DNA of 64,000 nt from Colwellia sp. 1_MG-2023 (GCF_030546755.1 NZ_JAUOPE010000006.1:168078-232077), one strand, 5' to 3'; shown: positions 27,492 through 38,356, counted from the stretch's first letter. The notes: generated by a model from the sequence alone, not told the origin. Numbers and translations: made by a program.

Positions 27492-29459
27492 GTGTCTAGC
27501 CATCTCGAAATATTAGCGATCCTTACTAGTGCTGTTCTTATTGTGTGGTTGTTTAGACGATTACATTTACCTGCAATTCTAGCTTACTTAGTCGCAGGCA
27601 TGCTTGTTGGTGAGCATGGGTTTGCTTTAGCTCATGAGCATGTTGATTATGAGCATTTTGCTGAACTCGGCATCGTCTTCTTATTATTCACTTTAGGTTT
27701 AGAATTTTCATTACCCAAATTAATGGCAATGCGCCATTTGGTGGTTGCTGTTGGCAGCTTGCAAGTTGGCATATCTTTAGTAGTCTTTTTAATTATTTCA
27801 TTACTTTTAGGACAAAGTTTTGCAAGTTCACTCGTGATAGGGGGAATATTAGCACTTTCTTCAACCGCTATTGTGATCAGGCAATTAAGTGAATCTGGTG
27901 CAATGAAAAGAAAGTCTGGACAGATCGCTGTTGCAGTTTTGTTATTCCAAGATGTTGCCGTAGTCCCGTTATTAATTATTATTCCGATGTTTGCACAAGA
28001 CTCAGATACCTCAATGATTTATGCCTTACTGTTTGCGTTAGTTAAAGGTATTTTTGTTGTTGGTATTTTACTCTCTGTGGGGAAATGGGTACTGCCTCGG
28101 TTATTTAATTTAGTCGCTCAAGTGAGAACAGATGAGTTGTTTGTTTTAACCACCTTACTTGTTACTTTAGTTGCCTCGGCATTAACACAATGGTTTGGTT
28201 TATCTATGGCGTTAGGTGCCTTTTTAGCCGGAATGATGTTAGGTGAAAGCCAATATAAACATCAACTTGAAGCTGATATAAGGCCATATCGCGACATTTT
28301 ATTGGGTTTGTTTTTTGTAACCGTTGGGATGAAGCTTAATTCAGCCGTTCTGTTTGAGTCACCTTTTATAATGGTGAGTTTGTTGATTGGCTTTATGATC
28401 GTGAAAATTTTAGTAATAAAGTCTTTAGCAATCAAAGCAGGAGAACAAGCGAAGGATGCATGGGCATCGGCAATTATGCTAGCGCAAATGGGCGAGTTTG
28501 GATTTGTGTTAATTGCATTAGCTACTCAAGTAAATATACTACCGCCTGATATTGCCTCGTTATTACTTGGTGTAGGGGTTATCAGTATGGCGATAACCCC
28601 TTACATGATAGATCATGCTCGACAAATGGGCTTATGGTTAAGCAATGAGCAACCTGAGGATACTCAAGAGTTGTCAACTTTGCCGAATAACAATGAATTA
28701 AAAGATCATGTCATTATTTGTGGCTTTGGCCGGATAGGTCAAACAGTAAGCCGGTTTTTAAAACAAGAAGGGATTGATTTTGTTGCCATTGATATAGACC
28801 CGTTAAGAACAACTAAAGCAAGAGAAGCCGGCGAAAATGTATTGTTTGGCTCATCAAGACAAAACGAATTACTAGAGGCTGCTCATTTATCCACGGCGAA
28901 GTTAGTGGTTATAGCTTTTGGTCAAGATAAACAATCTATTGACGTTATTCAAAAAGTGCGTTCTATGTCACCAGATGTGCCTATTTTAGTTCGTACACGT
29001 AATGATGACCAACTCGATGCCTTACAGGAAGCTGGTGCGAACCAAGTAGTTCCAGAAAGCTTAGAAGGGAGCTTAATGCTGGTTTCTCAAGTATTGTCTT
29101 TAACTGGCGTACCTTTTTCACGCATTATGCGTCGTGTGCAAAAAGAGCGGAAAAATCACTACAATCATCTTCATGGTTTTTTCCAAGGTGAGCATACTGA
29201 TATGAGCCCTGATGCTATTGATAGAATTGAATTTGCGCATGCAATTTTACTGACGGATGATTCTTTTGCGGTAGGTCATTCGTTGAAATCATTAAACCTT
29301 GAATCAAGACGAGTTGTGGTGGTGGCCTTGCGAAGTGGCGGTGTAGAGACTGAAGAGCCAGATGATAACGTTATTCTTAAAGTGCAAGATACTTTAGTGG
29401 TTCGAGGTAAACCACGTCGTGTAGAACGATTTGAGCGTTATATGCAAGAAGGGCGATAA
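27492..29459 (+). CDS. CPA2-family cation:proton antiporter (KefB/KefC-like)
   Basis: A 655-residue membrane protein. Residues 1-385 form 12-13 helices of a Na+/H+ exchanger domain (LAYLVAGMLVGEHGF, LLFTLGLEFSLPKL, LFQDVAVVPLLIIIP, FLAGMMLGES). A TrkA-N domain follows, with the nucleotide-binding IICGFGRIGQTVSRFLKQEGIDFVAIDID. A TrkA-C domain lies at the end (VVALRSGGVETEEPDDNVILKVQDTLVVRG). This is the architecture of potassium efflux systems and of YbaL; the transported ion cannot be fixed. The start is GTG at 27492 with AGAGG just upstream. It is divergent from the diguanylate cyclase. Confidence 0.92.
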   Translation: MSSHLEILAILTSAVLIVWLFRRLHLPAILAYLVAGMLVGEHGFALAHEHVDYEHFAELGIVFLLFTLGLEFSLPKLMAMRHLVVAVGSLQVGISLVVFLIISLLLGQSFASSLVIGGILALSSTAIVIRQLSESGAMKRKSGQIAVAVLLFQDVAVVPLLIIIPMFAQDSDTSMIYALLFALVKGIFVVGILLSVGKWVLPRLFNLVAQVRTDELFVLTTLLVTLVASALTQWFGLSMALGAFLAGMMLGESQYKHQLEADIRPYRDILLGLFFVTVGMKLNSAVLFESPFIMVSLLIGFMIVKILVIKSLAIKAGEQAKDAWASAIMLAQMGEFGFVLIALATQVNILPPDIASLLLGVGVISMAITPYMIDHARQMGLWLSNEQPEDTQELSTLPNNNELKDHVIICGFGRIGQTVSRFLKQEGIDFVAIDIDPLRTTKAREAGENVLFGSSRQNELLEAAHLSTAKLVVIAFGQDKQSIDVIQKVRSMSPDVPILVRTRNDDQLDALQEAGANQVVPESLEGSLMLVSQVLSLTGVPFSRIMRRVQKERKNHYNHLHGFFQGEHTDMSPDAIDRIEFAHAILLTDDSFAVGHSLKSLNLESRRVVVVALRSGGVETEEPDDNVILKVQDTLVVRGKPRRVERFERYMQEGR

Positions 29460-29517
29460 TATGTCTGTTAAATATCGCCATGCTGCTTTGTAATGTGAAA
29501 ATATGTGAGTAATAAAT

Positions 29518-30669
29518 TTATATATTTAAAAACTGTCGAATGGTTGATTCTTTCTCTAAGGCATCTTCAAAGCCAAGTTTTATTAATTGTTTACAATAGG
29601 CTTTATCAAATAATAAATAACTTAGAATACTCGACTCCTGATCATTTGTGATACCTATACTACGCAACAATAAACGAATGGTGTAGGGGAGCTCATGGTA
29701 ATACTCTACCGCCATTGAATTAAAATTATGGCTTGGGTTTAATACAAGTGATTCAATGTTTTTTAAGCCATCATTGTTTATTTTATTTTCATCGGTGATC
29801 AAAGATAACGTTTTATTTACCCTGTGCATGCGTTCTAAATCACTTTGCAAAGTATCAGAAAATATTCCGTCGAGTAAATGACCTGCTATGGTCGCCGTGG
29901 TAGGAGGGTGCGGGTTGTTTTCATTGATATGAAGTGTTTCTTTAGGTTGTTCAACACCGACAATAAATAATTTTTTACCGCCAAGATGAATAGCAGGACT
30001 TAATGGCGATAATTGATGAATTGAGCCATCACCAAAATGGTTTCTTTTAATTTTAACGGACGGAAAAATTAATGGTATTGCCGCTGAAGCTAATAAATGA
30101 TCAGAATTAATTTGTGTGGGAATACCACTACGTTTAGCTCTAAACCATGGCTTTATCGACTCGTGAGATTGATAAAAGCTAATTGAATTTCCATTAGAAT
30201 AGCTAGATGCAGTAACAGAAAGCGCGGATAAATCTCCTTTTAAGATGTTTTGATCAATTCTGTTATAGTCAACAATATTGCTCAACAAAGTACGTAGAGG
30301 AGCATTATTTAGTAAACTGCGAGCTGATTTATTAGCATAATCTGCTTGAAAGCTTCCAAGAATACCACTGATGATATGACTGCTTACGCGAAACGGGTCG
30401 CTATGGTAAATCCTATCTGTTTTTAAACTGTTCCAAACCCATTCCAGTTTTTTTACCCCTAATTGAAAGCATGATGCATAACAGGCGATGCCCGTGGCAT
30501 TGATAGCACCTGCAGAAGTACCACAAATAATAGGGAAGGGAACAGGATAATGTCGAGGGCTAAACTTACTAATGGCTGAAAGTACGCCAACTTGATAAGC
30601 GGCTCTTGCACCCCCTCCCGTTAAGATTAACGCGTTATGTTTATGTTTAATATTATATTTTTTTAACAT
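29518..30669 (-). CDS. Patatin-like phospholipase
   Basis: A 383-residue patatin-fold serine lipase/acylhydrolase. The oxyanion loop (ILTGGGARAAYQVGVL), the nucleophile elbow GTSAG with Ser52, and the catalytic Asp in FGDGS near residue 213 are all present. DGS replaces the more common DGG or DGA, a minor change. The C-terminal 150 residues are family-specific and helical. There is no signal peptide, so it probably acts on membrane lipids from the cytoplasm. It converges on the antiporter gene with a 58-base gap. Confidence 0.9.
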   Translation of the reverse strand: MLKKYNIKHKHNALILTGGGARAAYQVGVLSAISKFSPRHYPVPFPIICGTSAGAINATGIACYASCFQLGVKKLEWVWNSLKTDRIYHSDPFRVSSHIISGILGSFQADYANKSARSLLNNAPLRTLLSNIVDYNRIDQNILKGDLSALSVTASSYSNGNSISFYQSHESIKPWFRAKRSGIPTQINSDHLLASAAIPLIFPSVKIKRNHFGDGSIHQLSPLSPAIHLGGKKLFIVGVEQPKETLHINENNPHPPTTATIAGHLLDGIFSDTLQSDLERMHRVNKTLSLITDENKINNDGLKNIESLVLNPSHNFNSMAVEYYHELPYTIRLLLRSIGITNDQESSILSYLLFDKAYCKQLIKLGFEDALEKESTIRQFLNI

Positions 30670-30795
30670 CTAGCTTTTTACATTAAGCATAATGAATTTA
30701 TTGTAATGACTTTATAAAGATAAACCAGAAAAAGTTTTATTTGATAAATGAAATATTACGACTAGACTATTGAAATATGCTGAATTGAAGAAAAG

Positions 30796-30821
30796 AAAAA
30801 GCCAGCATAAGCTGGCTTTTT
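30796..30821. terminator. Hairpin terminator downstream of the DUF3718-type gene
   Basis: Stem AAAAAGCCAGC / GCTGGCTTTTT (11 bp) with loop ATAA. On the minus strand it ends the transcript of the small secreted protein whose stop is at 30893, and it separates it from the patatin gene. Confidence 0.88.
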
Positions 30822-30892
30822 AAATCGACATAGAATTATTGACTAGTAAAACATTTTATTGCATGAACAAATAACGCCTACTAAAAAATAAT

Positions 30893-31252
30893 TTAACTAC
30901 TAACGCGTTCGTTAGCAGCGTCTATTAATGGTTGCGATCCGCTTTGCAAAAGTGCCAAGTTAGCTGAAACAACTTTCTTAGGCAGCTTGTTAATCATCAA
31001 AGAGCCAGTTTTTTCTGAACCCCTATCAGCTGCAAAGACCAACAGGTTTTTACCATTACATTGAATACCATCGAAGATACTGCGAATTTTTAATTTATTC
31101 GCCTTTAAAAATGAGCGCATGCGTTTCTTGTCATCGGCGGCAACATACTCACATAAGCTCTGGGCTATGTTAGCAGCTTCAGCTTTTGGTGCTGATACAA
31201 CAGACGTCAGTGTTAAAGCAGTAATCGTAGAAACTAGTAATAATTTTTTCAT
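30893..31252 (-). CDS. Small secreted DUF3718-type protein under c-di-GMP riboswitch control
   Basis: A 119-residue protein with a clear signal peptide (MKKLLLVSTITALTLTSVV..., cleavage near AEA-AN). The mature part, with SLCEYVAADDKKRMRSFLKANKLKIRSIFDGIQCNGKNLLVFAADRG, fits the DUF3718 family as I remember it; two cysteines may form a disulfide. Function is unknown. Upstream on the same strand is a class I cyclic-di-GMP riboswitch, so its expression should follow c-di-GMP, which points to a role in surface or biofilm physiology. AAGG lies nine bases before the ATG. It is a single-gene transcript ending at the hairpin near 30800. Confidence 0.85.
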   Translation of the reverse strand: MKKLLLVSTITALTLTSVVSAPKAEAANIAQSLCEYVAADDKKRMRSFLKANKLKIRSIFDGIQCNGKNLLVFAADRGSEKTGSLMINKLPKKVVSANLALLQSGSQPLIDAANERVSS

Positions 31253-31289
31253 TTTAATAACCTTAATAAGTAAATTGAGTTAGTAAAAG

Positions 31290-31302
31290 AAAAAACCACG
31301 GG
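31290..31302 (-). terminator. Putative 3' half of the riboswitch expression-platform terminator
   Basis: Minus-strand CCCGTGGTTTTTTCTTTT begins 17 bases after the aptamer. Its CC-GTGGTTTT can pair with AAAACCAC-GG at 31362-31372 inside the aptamer core. Formation of this long-range stem would destroy the aptamer and leave a T-rich run. So ligand binding could prevent termination. The loop would be about 60 bases, and this switch direction is inference. Confidence 0.5.
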
Positions 31303-31318
31303 ATGTACCTAATAACAT

Positions 31319-31412
31319 GGTAACTCCGCTGTCATAGATTTATAATATATAAACCCTTAGACCGGTGGTTTTGCGTAGTACGTTTTCGCGTACCTTGCCT
31401 TTTCTTTGTCAC
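31319..31412 (-). ncRNA. Cyclic di-GMP-I (GEMM-I) riboswitch
   Basis: The minus strand carries the GEMM-I core in order: GTGAC (P1 5' arm), AAGGCAAGG, the P2 hairpin GTACG-CGAAAA-CGTAC with its GAAA loop, then ACGCAAAACCACCGGTCTAAGG, a P3 hairpin GGGTTTAT / ATAAATCT, and ATGACAGCGGAGTTACC, whose GTTAC closes P1 by pairing with GTGAC. This matches the Vibrio cholerae Vc2 consensus (GGGCAAACC, GACGCAAAGCC, CCGGCCUAAA, GGUAGCGGGGUUACC) position by position. A G precedes the CAA at the place where c-di-GMP aptamers have G and cGAMP variants have A. It lies in the 5' leader of the DUF3718-type gene. Confidence 0.92.
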
Positions 31413-31538
31413 TTTTAGTATTACCAAAATAAAACAGAATTGCAACCATCTGTGTAGATATTACGCATTTTAATGTGAGATATTCGCCATGAATAAAATT
31501 AATTTATATTATTAACAAAGGGTTACGGCTATTTTTTG

Positions 31539-32195
31539 TTAAAAAATCATTTCAGGAACATCGTCCGGAATTACTAGTTTTCCGGCAGTTAAGTGTTTTA
31601 TTTCATCTATTGAAACACCTGGCGCTCGTTCTAATAAGTGAAATGCACCGTCCTTTATTTCAAGAAAAGCAAGGTCTGTTAACACTTTTTTAATACAGCC
31701 TTTACCCGTTAACGGTAATGTACAACTCGGTAATAATTTTGAAACGCCATGCTTGGAAGCATGAGTCATAGTTACAATAATATTATCTGCACCGGCAACT
31801 AAATCCATAGCACCGCCCATACCTTTGATAAGTTTTCCAGGGATCATATAAGAGGCGATATTGCCACTGACATCCACTTCAAAAGCACCTAATACGGTTA
31901 AATCGACATGGCCACCGCGGATCATCGCAAAAGACTCTGCAGAATCAAAGATTGAAGCGCCTGTTGCCATGGTGACTGTTTGTTTACCTGCGTTAATTAA
32001 ATCTGCGTCAATTTCTTCTTCGGTGGGAAACTGACCCATGCCAAGCAGACCGTTCTCAGATTGCAGCATAACTTCTATACCCTCTGGTACATAATTAGCC
32101 ACTAAGGTTGGAATACCTATACCTAAATTAACATAATAACCATCTTGTAATTCTTGAGCGACTCTTTGTGCTAATTGTTCTCTTGTTAACGCCAT
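31539..32195 (-). CDS. 3-oxoacid CoA-transferase subunit B
   Basis: A 218-residue beta subunit of a heteromeric CoA-transferase that moves CoA to acetoacetate or releases it, using succinyl- or acetyl-CoA. The active-site region LQSENGLLGMGQFPTEEEIDADLINAGKQTV contains the catalytic Glu in SENG. The frame extends upstream into subunit A, but the ATG at 32195 has a perfect AAGGAGATAACA leader and gives the family start MALTREQLAQRVAQEL, so I use it. It is the last gene of the liu operon, where it would handle acetoacetate made by the lyase. Confidence 0.93.
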   Translation of the reverse strand: MALTREQLAQRVAQELQDGYYVNLGIGIPTLVANYVPEGIEVMLQSENGLLGMGQFPTEEEIDADLINAGKQTVTMATGASIFDSAESFAMIRGGHVDLTVLGAFEVDVSGNIASYMIPGKLIKGMGGAMDLVAGADNIIVTMTHASKHGVSKLLPSCTLPLTGKGCIKKVLTDLAFLEIKDGAFHLLERAPGVSIDEIKHLTAGKLVIPDDVPEMIF

Positions 32196-32205
32196 TGTTA
32201 TCTCC

Positions 32206-32913
32206 TTACTTAGCACTAGAACGAATGGTTCGTTGCTCAATACGTTTTTCGAATGTGCCTTGAATAACACGATTTACATAAATACCTGGAGTATGAATTT
32301 GATCAGGATCGAGTTCGCCCGGTTCAACAATTTCTTCTACTTCTACAACGGTGATTTTTCCGGCGGTTGCCGCTAAAGGGTTAAAGTTACGTGCTGTTTT
32401 ACGAAAGACCAAATTACCATAACGGTCTGCTTTCCACGCTTTGACGATAGCAAAATCTCCGGTAATTGCTTGTTCAAGAATGTAGTGTCTGCCGTTAAAT
32501 TCTCGTTCTTCTTTTCCTTCTGCAACAGGGGTTCCATAGCCTGTTGCGGTGAAAAAAGCGGGGATCCCCGCGCCTCCTGCACGCATTTTTTCAGCAAGGG
32601 TGCCTTGAGGTGTAAGTTCAACTTCAAGCTCACCACTCATCATTTGGCGTTCAAACTCAGCGTTTTCACCTACATACGAGGCGATAATTTTTTTTATTTG
32701 TCGGTTTGGTAATAATACCCCTAAGCCAAAATCATCGACGCCACAATTATTAGAAACCATGGTTAAACCTTTGGTTCCTTTACGTTTGATCTCAGTAATG
32801 AGGTTCTCAGCAATGCCGCAAAGCCCAAAACCGCCCGAAATAATCGTCATATTATCTTCGAGACCAGCCATTGCTTCTTCATAGCTTGACACTACTTTGT
32901 CAAATCCAGCCAC
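32206..32913 (-). CDS. 3-oxoacid CoA-transferase subunit A
   Basis: A 235-residue alpha subunit with the glycine-rich CoA-binding motif [18 protein letters not shown] and the conserved [17 protein letters not shown] and [22 protein letters not shown]. The start is GTG, supported by AAGGAG seven bases upstream. Ten bases separate its stop from the subunit B start. Placed directly after hydroxymethylglutaryl-CoA lyase, so its probable substrate is acetoacetate from leucine breakdown. Confidence 0.93.
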   Translation of the reverse strand: MAGFDKVVSSYEEAMAGLEDNMTIISGGFGLCGIAENLITEIKRKGTKGLTMVSNNCGVDDFGLGVLLPNRQIKKIIASYVGENAEFERQMMSGELEVELTPQGTLAEKMRAGGAGIPAFFTATGYGTPVAEGKEEREFNGRHYILEQAITGDFAIVKAWKADRYGNLVFRKTARNFNPLAATAGKITVVEVEEIVEPGELDPDQIHTPGIYVNRVIQGTFEKRIEQRTIRSSAK

Positions 32914-32945
32914 TATATACTCCTTAACTCAATTTTATTCGATGG

Positions 32946-33848
32946 TTATTGCGCACGATATGCCGTAGAAACTTTAGAAATTGGCGATTTGCCTAACACG
33001 TCGCTAATAAACCATCCTGCTGTTAGTAATTTTTTAAAATCTATACCTGTTTCGATTCCAAGCCCATTTAATAAATATACGACATCTTCTGTGGCTACGT
33101 TGCCTGAAGCGCCTTTAGCATAAGGGCAACCACCTAAACCAGCAATGGCGCTATCGATAATCGCAATGCCATTTTGTAAAGCCGTGTAAATGTTCGTTAA
33201 CGCTTGCCCGTAGGTATCATGAAAGTGTACGGCTAGTTTTTCTCTCGGAATACGGGCTGTTACTGCTTGTAACATCTTTTGTACACTTGCCGCTGTGCCA
33301 ACACCAATGGTGTCACCTAATGAAATTTCATAGCAGCCCATGTTGAATAATTTTTCAGCAACTTCAGCTACTTGCTCAGGATCAATATCACCATCATAAG
33401 GGCATGCAATAACACATGAAACATAGCCTCTTACCGGAATATTGGCGTTTTTTGCTGCTGCCATAATCGGCTCAAATCGCGCTAAACTCTCAGCGATGGT
33501 GCAATTAATGTTTTTCTGGCTAAATCCTTCAGAGGCAGCACCAAATATGGCAACTTCGTCAGCATTGGCTGCAATGGCAGCTTCAAAGCCTTTTAAATTA
33601 GGAGTTAAAGCGGCATAACTAACATCGTGTTGGCGTGTTAAACCATTAAAAACATCGGTTGACGTTGCCATTTGTGGCACCCATTTGGGCGACACGAAAC
33701 TACCACTTTCGATGGTTTTAAGTCCTGCATCGGCGAGTTTATTTATCAGTGTTATTTTGTCTTGAGCGGTGATTAATTGTTTTTCATTTTGTAAGCCATC
33801 TCTAGGGCCTACTTCAACAATTTTTACGCGCTTAGGGAATTGATTCAT
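32946..33848 (-). CDS. liuE: Hydroxymethylglutaryl-CoA lyase
   Basis: A 300-residue TIM-barrel lyase that splits HMG-CoA into acetyl-CoA and acetoacetate, the last step of leucine degradation. Motifs: [17 protein letters not shown] near the start, [26 protein letters not shown] (metal-binding His pair) and [24 protein letters not shown], which includes the catalytic Cys loop. Its ATG overlaps the liuD stop by four bases. Confidence 0.96.
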   Translation of the reverse strand: MNQFPKRVKIVEVGPRDGLQNEKQLITAQDKITLINKLADAGLKTIESGSFVSPKWVPQMATSTDVFNGLTRQHDVSYAALTPNLKGFEAAIAANADEVAIFGAASEGFSQKNINCTIAESLARFEPIMAAAKNANIPVRGYVSCVIACPYDGDIDPEQVAEVAEKLFNMGCYEISLGDTIGVGTAASVQKMLQAVTARIPREKLAVHFHDTYGQALTNIYTALQNGIAIIDSAIAGLGGCPYAKGASGNVATEDVVYLLNGLGIETGIDFKKLLTAGWFISDVLGKSPISKVSTAYRAQ

Positions 33849-35902
33849 GATTTTTCCTGTGCCGTAAAAGCTAATAATTCACAGCCGCCATCAACCATGT
33901 CACCTTGTGCGTAATATAAAGCGTCAATTGTGCCATCTTCTGGCGCTTTAATGGTATGTTCCATTTTCATCGCTTCCATTATCATTAATGGTTGATCTTT
34001 TGTAACTTTATCACCTGTTTTTACTAACACGCTGACCATAGTGCCATTCATAGGGGCAAGCAAGCCACCTAGATTATTAGTTGTTTCATCATTGCCGCAT
34101 TCTGGTTCAATGTAAGTAAAGTTAAAGGCTCCATTTTGGCGATATAAGCTGATTTCATTGTCATTTCTAGCGATGGTGGCATGGCTGCGATACCCATCAA
34201 TACTGACATATAAAGTGTCACCTGAAATTCTCCCTTGGCAATCAAGGGTTTTATTAGAGACTGTGATCAGATAATAGCTGTCGCTGCCATGCCGTTTTTG
34301 TTCAACAGTGACAGGATACTCAATATCATTATGAGCCAAGGTTAACTGGTGAATATGAGCCTCGTTTAATCGCCATGCATTTGTGCTATTCCAAGGCGAG
34401 TAGGGATCAGAAGTATCTGCCGCATTAGCTTTAGCTCTTTCTGCCAACGACAAGACTAAATATAACGCGGCAATGGGTAATTCATCAGCAAGCGTTTGCT
34501 CATTATTATGAAAAATATCGCTCTGATGTTTTTCGATAAAACCTGTATCAATATCTTCATTAATAAATGCAGGACAAGTGGCTAAATTATAGAGAAAATC
34601 TATATTCGTGGTGACACCGCTAATACGATATTCTGCAAGCGCTTTGGTTAAACGTTGTAGCGCCTTTTCTCTATTTTCATCCCAAACTATTAATTTTGCG
34701 ATCATAGGATCGTAAAAAACACTGACGTCATCACCTTGTCTAACACCAGTATCAACACGGACATGGTCACTTTCAACTGGCGGTTGTAAAAAGTTAAGTT
34801 TGCCGGTTGCAGGTAAGAAGTCGTTATTAGCATCTTCTGCATAAATACGCGCTTCAAAAGCGTGACCATTAATGGCTAATTCTTGTTGCGTTTTTGGCAG
34901 AACTTCTCCTGCTGCAACCCGAAGTTGCCATTCCACTAAATCTTGACCTGTAATTAATTCAGTTACAGGGTGCTCAACTTGTAGGCGAGTATTCATTTCC
35001 ATAAAGTAAAATGAACCATCAACATCTAATAGAAACTCAACGGTACCAGCACCTTGATAGCCTATTGCTTGTGCTGACTTGATCGCTGATTCACCCATTT
35101 TTTGACGAAGTGTTTCAGACATGCCAAACGCAGGTGCTTCTTCAATGACTTTTTGATGACGACGTTGAACAGAGCAGTCTCGTTCGAATAAGTACACGGC
35201 GTTATTATGGTTATCACAAAATACTTGAATTTCAACATGGCGAGGTTGAGTTAAGTATTTTTCAACTAACATGGTATCGTCACCAAATGACGATTTAGCT
35301 TCACGTTTAGCGGCTGCGAAGCCTTCTGAAAATTCAGCTTCACTCCACACTTGTCGCATACCTTTACCACCGCCACCTGCGGTTGCTTTTAATAGCACAG
35401 GGTAGCCCATTTCATCAGCAGCTTTTTTGATTACCGCTTCTGTTTGATCTTCACCATGATAGCCAGGGACAAGTGGAACTTGCGCTTTTTCCATAATATT
35501 TTTTGCGGCAGATTTAGACCCCATAGCTTCAATTGCGGCAACCGGAGGGCCAATAAATTTGATATTTTCTTGCTCACACATCCGACAAAAGTCAGCATTT
35601 TCAGAAAGAAAGCCATAACCAGGATGGATCGCTTGTGCGCCAGTTCGTTTCGCCGCTTCAATCACTTTTTCAGCAACTAAGTAGCTTTCTCTTGAAGGCG
35701 AAGGGCCAAGGTAAATAGCTTCATCAGCCATATTGACATGAAGGGAATTACTGTCTGCATCAGAATAAACGGCAACCGTTAATATCCCCATTTTACGGGC
35801 GGTTTTAATTACACGACAAGCTATTTCGCCACGATTAGCAATAAGAATTTTGGTAAACATTTTATCAGACCTAGTGGGTAGATTATTAGGAGATTGCGAC
35901 AT
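33845..35902 (-). CDS. liuD: Methylcrotonyl-CoA carboxylase, biotin-carrying subunit
   Basis: A 685-residue alpha subunit. It has a biotin carboxylase domain ([20 protein letters not shown], then [31 protein letters not shown]) and a C-terminal biotinyl domain with the attachment motif [10 protein letters not shown]. With LiuB it carboxylates 3-methylcrotonyl-CoA. An upstream frame would add 18 residues overlapping liuC, but the ATG at 35902 lies one base after the liuC stop with AAGGA upstream, so I take it; an internal ATG directly at [10 protein letters not shown] is also possible. Middle region (about 490-600) is variable. Confidence 0.95.
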   Translation of the reverse strand: MSQSPNNLPTRSDKMFTKILIANRGEIACRVIKTARKMGILTVAVYSDADSNSLHVNMADEAIYLGPSPSRESYLVAEKVIEAAKRTGAQAIHPGYGFLSENADFCRMCEQENIKFIGPPVAAIEAMGSKSAAKNIMEKAQVPLVPGYHGEDQTEAVIKKAADEMGYPVLLKATAGGGGKGMRQVWSEAEFSEGFAAAKREAKSSFGDDTMLVEKYLTQPRHVEIQVFCDNHNNAVYLFERDCSVQRRHQKVIEEAPAFGMSETLRQKMGESAIKSAQAIGYQGAGTVEFLLDVDGSFYFMEMNTRLQVEHPVTELITGQDLVEWQLRVAAGEVLPKTQQELAINGHAFEARIYAEDANNDFLPATGKLNFLQPPVESDHVRVDTGVRQGDDVSVFYDPMIAKLIVWDENREKALQRLTKALAEYRISGVTTNIDFLYNLATCPAFINEDIDTGFIEKHQSDIFHNNEQTLADELPIAALYLVLSLAERAKANAADTSDPYSPWNSTNAWRLNEAHIHQLTLAHNDIEYPVTVEQKRHGSDSYYLITVSNKTLDCQGRISGDTLYVSIDGYRSHATIARNDNEISLYRQNGAFNFTYIEPECGNDETTNNLGGLLAPMNGTMVSVLVKTGDKVTKDQPLMIMEAMKMEHTIKAPEDGTIDALYYAQGDMVDGGCELLAFTAQEKS

Positions 35903-35903
35903 G

Positions 35904-36740
35904 TTATGATCCTTGCTCTGAAGGCTCTTGTTGCCATTTCGGCGCACGTTTTTCAAAGAATGCGCTTAAGCCTTCTTGACCTTCTTTTGAAACTCGAATT
36001 GATGCGATGCGCTCACTGGTGATATTGAGTAATGCATCGTCAATGTCTTGGAATGCAACATCTAATGCAAGTTGTTTTGCTTGTCTGACAGCTGCAGGGC
36101 TATTACTTAAAAGCGTGCTTATCATGTTATCGACGGCCGCGGGTAATTCATTTAATTCAACCACTTCATCAACTAATCCAAGGCTTAAGGCCTTATCAGC
36201 AAAAAAGCGCTCTGCTGTTTGAAAATAACGACGACTGGCTTTTTGACCCATAGCGTTGACAACATAAGGACTGATAGTTGCGGGTATAAGACCAAGTTTT
36301 ACTTCACTAAGACAAAAGCTGGCTTTATTACTTGCGATAACGATATCACAACAACTTGCTAAACCAACCGCACCGCCAAAAGCCGCGCCTTGTATTTGTG
36401 CAATGGTCGTTTGTGGCATAAAGTTTAAGGTTTTTAACATGTTGGCTAATGCATTGGCATCGGCTAAGTTTTCTTCATAACTATAACTTGCCATGCGTTT
36501 CATCCAGCTAAGATCAGCGCCTGCAGAAAAGCTTTTTCCTGTTGACGCTAACACCATAATACGAACATCAACACGTTTACTAAGATGCATGAAAACTTTA
36601 GTCAGTGCAGTGATAACCCCATCATCAAAAGCATTGTGCTTTTCAGGGTTATTTAAGGTAACCGTTGCTACACCATAACGATCTATGGTTAAAAGCACCT
36701 TGTTATTATCAATAATTAAATTATTTTCTATTTGAGTCAT
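35904..36740 (-). CDS. liuC: Methylglutaconyl-CoA hydratase (enoyl-CoA hydratase family)
   Basis: A 278-residue crotonase-fold protein that hydrates 3-methylglutaconyl-CoA to HMG-CoA. The oxyanion-hole segments are visible: STGKSFSAGADLSWMKRMASYSYEEN and QIQGAAFGGAVGLASCCDIVIAS. CLSEVKLGLIPATISPYVVNAMG is typical of this clade. Its substrate is assigned from its place between liuB and liuD. Eight bases separate it from liuB. Confidence 0.94.
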   Translation of the reverse strand: MTQIENNLIIDNNKVLLTIDRYGVATVTLNNPEKHNAFDDGVITALTKVFMHLSKRVDVRIMVLASTGKSFSAGADLSWMKRMASYSYEENLADANALANMLKTLNFMPQTTIAQIQGAAFGGAVGLASCCDIVIASNKASFCLSEVKLGLIPATISPYVVNAMGQKASRRYFQTAERFFADKALSLGLVDEVVELNELPAAVDNMISTLLSNSPAAVRQAKQLALDVAFQDIDDALLNITSERIASIRVSKEGQEGLSAFFEKRAPKWQQEPSEQGS

Positions 36741-36748
36741 CTTGCTGC

Positions 36749-38356
36749 CTACATTCTGAAAATGCCGAATTTTGTCTCTTCAATTGGCTTATTTAACGAA
36801 GCTGAAATCGCTAAACCTAATACTTGACGAGTGTCTGCTGGATCAATAATACCGTCATCCCAAAGTCGGGCTGATGCGTAGTATGGATGGCCTTGATGTT
36901 CATAATCATCAATGATGGGTTGTTTAAAGTCCGTTTCTTCTTGTGCCGACCAAGCTTCACCGCGTTTTTCTTTTTGATCACGTTTTACTTGAGCAAGAAC
37001 ACCCGCTGCTTGTTCGCCGCCCATCACTGAAATTCGGGCATTTGGCCACATAAACAAGAAGCGAGGATCATATGCCCGACCACACATACCATAATTGCCA
37101 GCACCAAAACTTCCGCCAATTAAAATAGTAAACTTAGGAACTTGAGCGGTAGCGACTGCGGTCACCATTTTTGCGCCATGTTTTGCAATACCGCCGGCTT
37201 CATATTGTTGTCCAACCATAAAGCCGGTGATGTTTTGTAGGAAAACCAATGGAATCTTACGTTGCGCACATAGTTCAATAAAGTGCGCACCTTTTTGTGC
37301 TGATTCGCCGAAAAGTATCCCATTATTGGCGACGATGCCAACTGGGTAACCGAAAATTCTTGAGAATCCGCAAACTAAAGTGGTGCCATATAAGGCCTTA
37401 AACTCATCAAATTCACTACCGTCAACAACGCGGGCGATAATTTCTCGAATATCGAAAGGTTGGCGAGAATCTTTTGGGATGATGCCATAAATTTCTTCGC
37501 TGTCGTAAACAGGCTCTACGATAGGTTGAATATTCATTTCAACCGGTTTAGTTCGATTCAAATTTTTGATAGCGGTTTTAGCAATTTTTAAGGCGTGATG
37601 ATCATTTTGTGCATAATGATCCGCCACCCCAGAAGTACGACAATGAACATCTGCACCACCTAAATCTTCTGCACTTACCACTTCACCTGTGGCTGCTTTT
37701 ACTAAGGGCGGACCTGCTAAAAATATCGTACCTTGCTCTTTAACAATAATGGACTCATCAGCCATAGCAGGAACATAAGCGCCACCTGCAGTACAAGAGC
37801 CCATCACAACAGCTATTTGTGGTATAGCTTGTGCTGACATATTCGCTTGATTAAAAAAGATCCGACCGAAATGTTCTCTATCAGGAAAAACCTCATCTTG
37901 GTTTGGTAAATTCGCCCCACCAGAGTCGACTAAATAAATGCAAGGTAAATTGTTTTCTTGAGCGATTGTTTGCGCACGAATGTGTTTTTTCACGGTCAGC
38001 GGGTAATAAGTCCCGCCTTTCACGGTGGCATCATTGGCAACAATGATACATTCTTGGCCTCCCACACGACCAATACCTGTGATGATCCCTGCAGAAGGTA
38101 CATTGTCGTCATACACCTTGTATGCTGCTAGTTGTGATAACTCTAAAAAAGGTGATCCTGAATCGAGCAGGGCGTTGACTCTATCTCTAGGTAATAATTT
38201 ACCTCGTGATAAATGGCGTTCACGGCTTCGCTCTCCACCACCTAGTTTTATTTCTGCTAGCTTTTCTTTTAAGTCACACACTTGTTCTTGCATTGCTCGA
38301 GCATTTTCGATGAACTCAGGACTACGGGAATTAATTTTAGATATTATCTTCGCCAC
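36749..38356 (-). CDS. liuB: Methylcrotonyl-CoA carboxylase, carboxyltransferase subunit
   Basis: A 535-residue beta subunit with two crotonase-like carboxyltransferase halves. Conserved pieces are [83 protein letters not shown] and [35 protein letters not shown]. It transfers carboxyl from biotin on LiuD to methylcrotonyl-CoA. The start is GTG with AAAGGTAG upstream. A 90-base gap to liuA shows no terminator. Confidence 0.96.
   Translation of the reverse strand: MAKIISKINSRSPEFIENARAMQEQVCDLKEKLAEIKLGGGERSRERHLSRGKLLPRDRVNALLDSGSPFLELSQLAAYKVYDDNVPSAGIITGIGRVGGQECIIVANDATVKGGTYYPLTVKKHIRAQTIAQENNLPCIYLVDSGGANLPNQDEVFPDREHFGRIFFNQANMSAQAIPQIAVVMGSCTAGGAYVPAMADESIIVKEQGTIFLAGPPLVKAATGEVVSAEDLGGADVHCRTSGVADHYAQNDHHALKIAKTAIKNLNRTKPVEMNIQPIVEPVYDSEEIYGIIPKDSRQPFDIREIIARVVDGSEFDEFKALYGTTLVCGFSRIFGYPVGIVANNGILFGESAQKGAHFIELCAQRKIPLVFLQNITGFMVGQQYEAGGIAKHGAKMVTAVATAQVPKFTILIGGSFGAGNYGMCGRAYDPRFLFMWPNARISVMGGEQAAGVLAQVKRDQKEKRGEAWSAQEETDFKQPIIDDYEHQGHPYYASARLWDDGIIDPADTRQVLGLAISASLNKPIEETKFGIFRM

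Noticed and set aside
32373..32636. Minus-strand 87-residue frame inside the CoA-transferase subunit A gene
   Set aside because: Shadow of the real gene in another frame; composition and lack of domain argue against coding.
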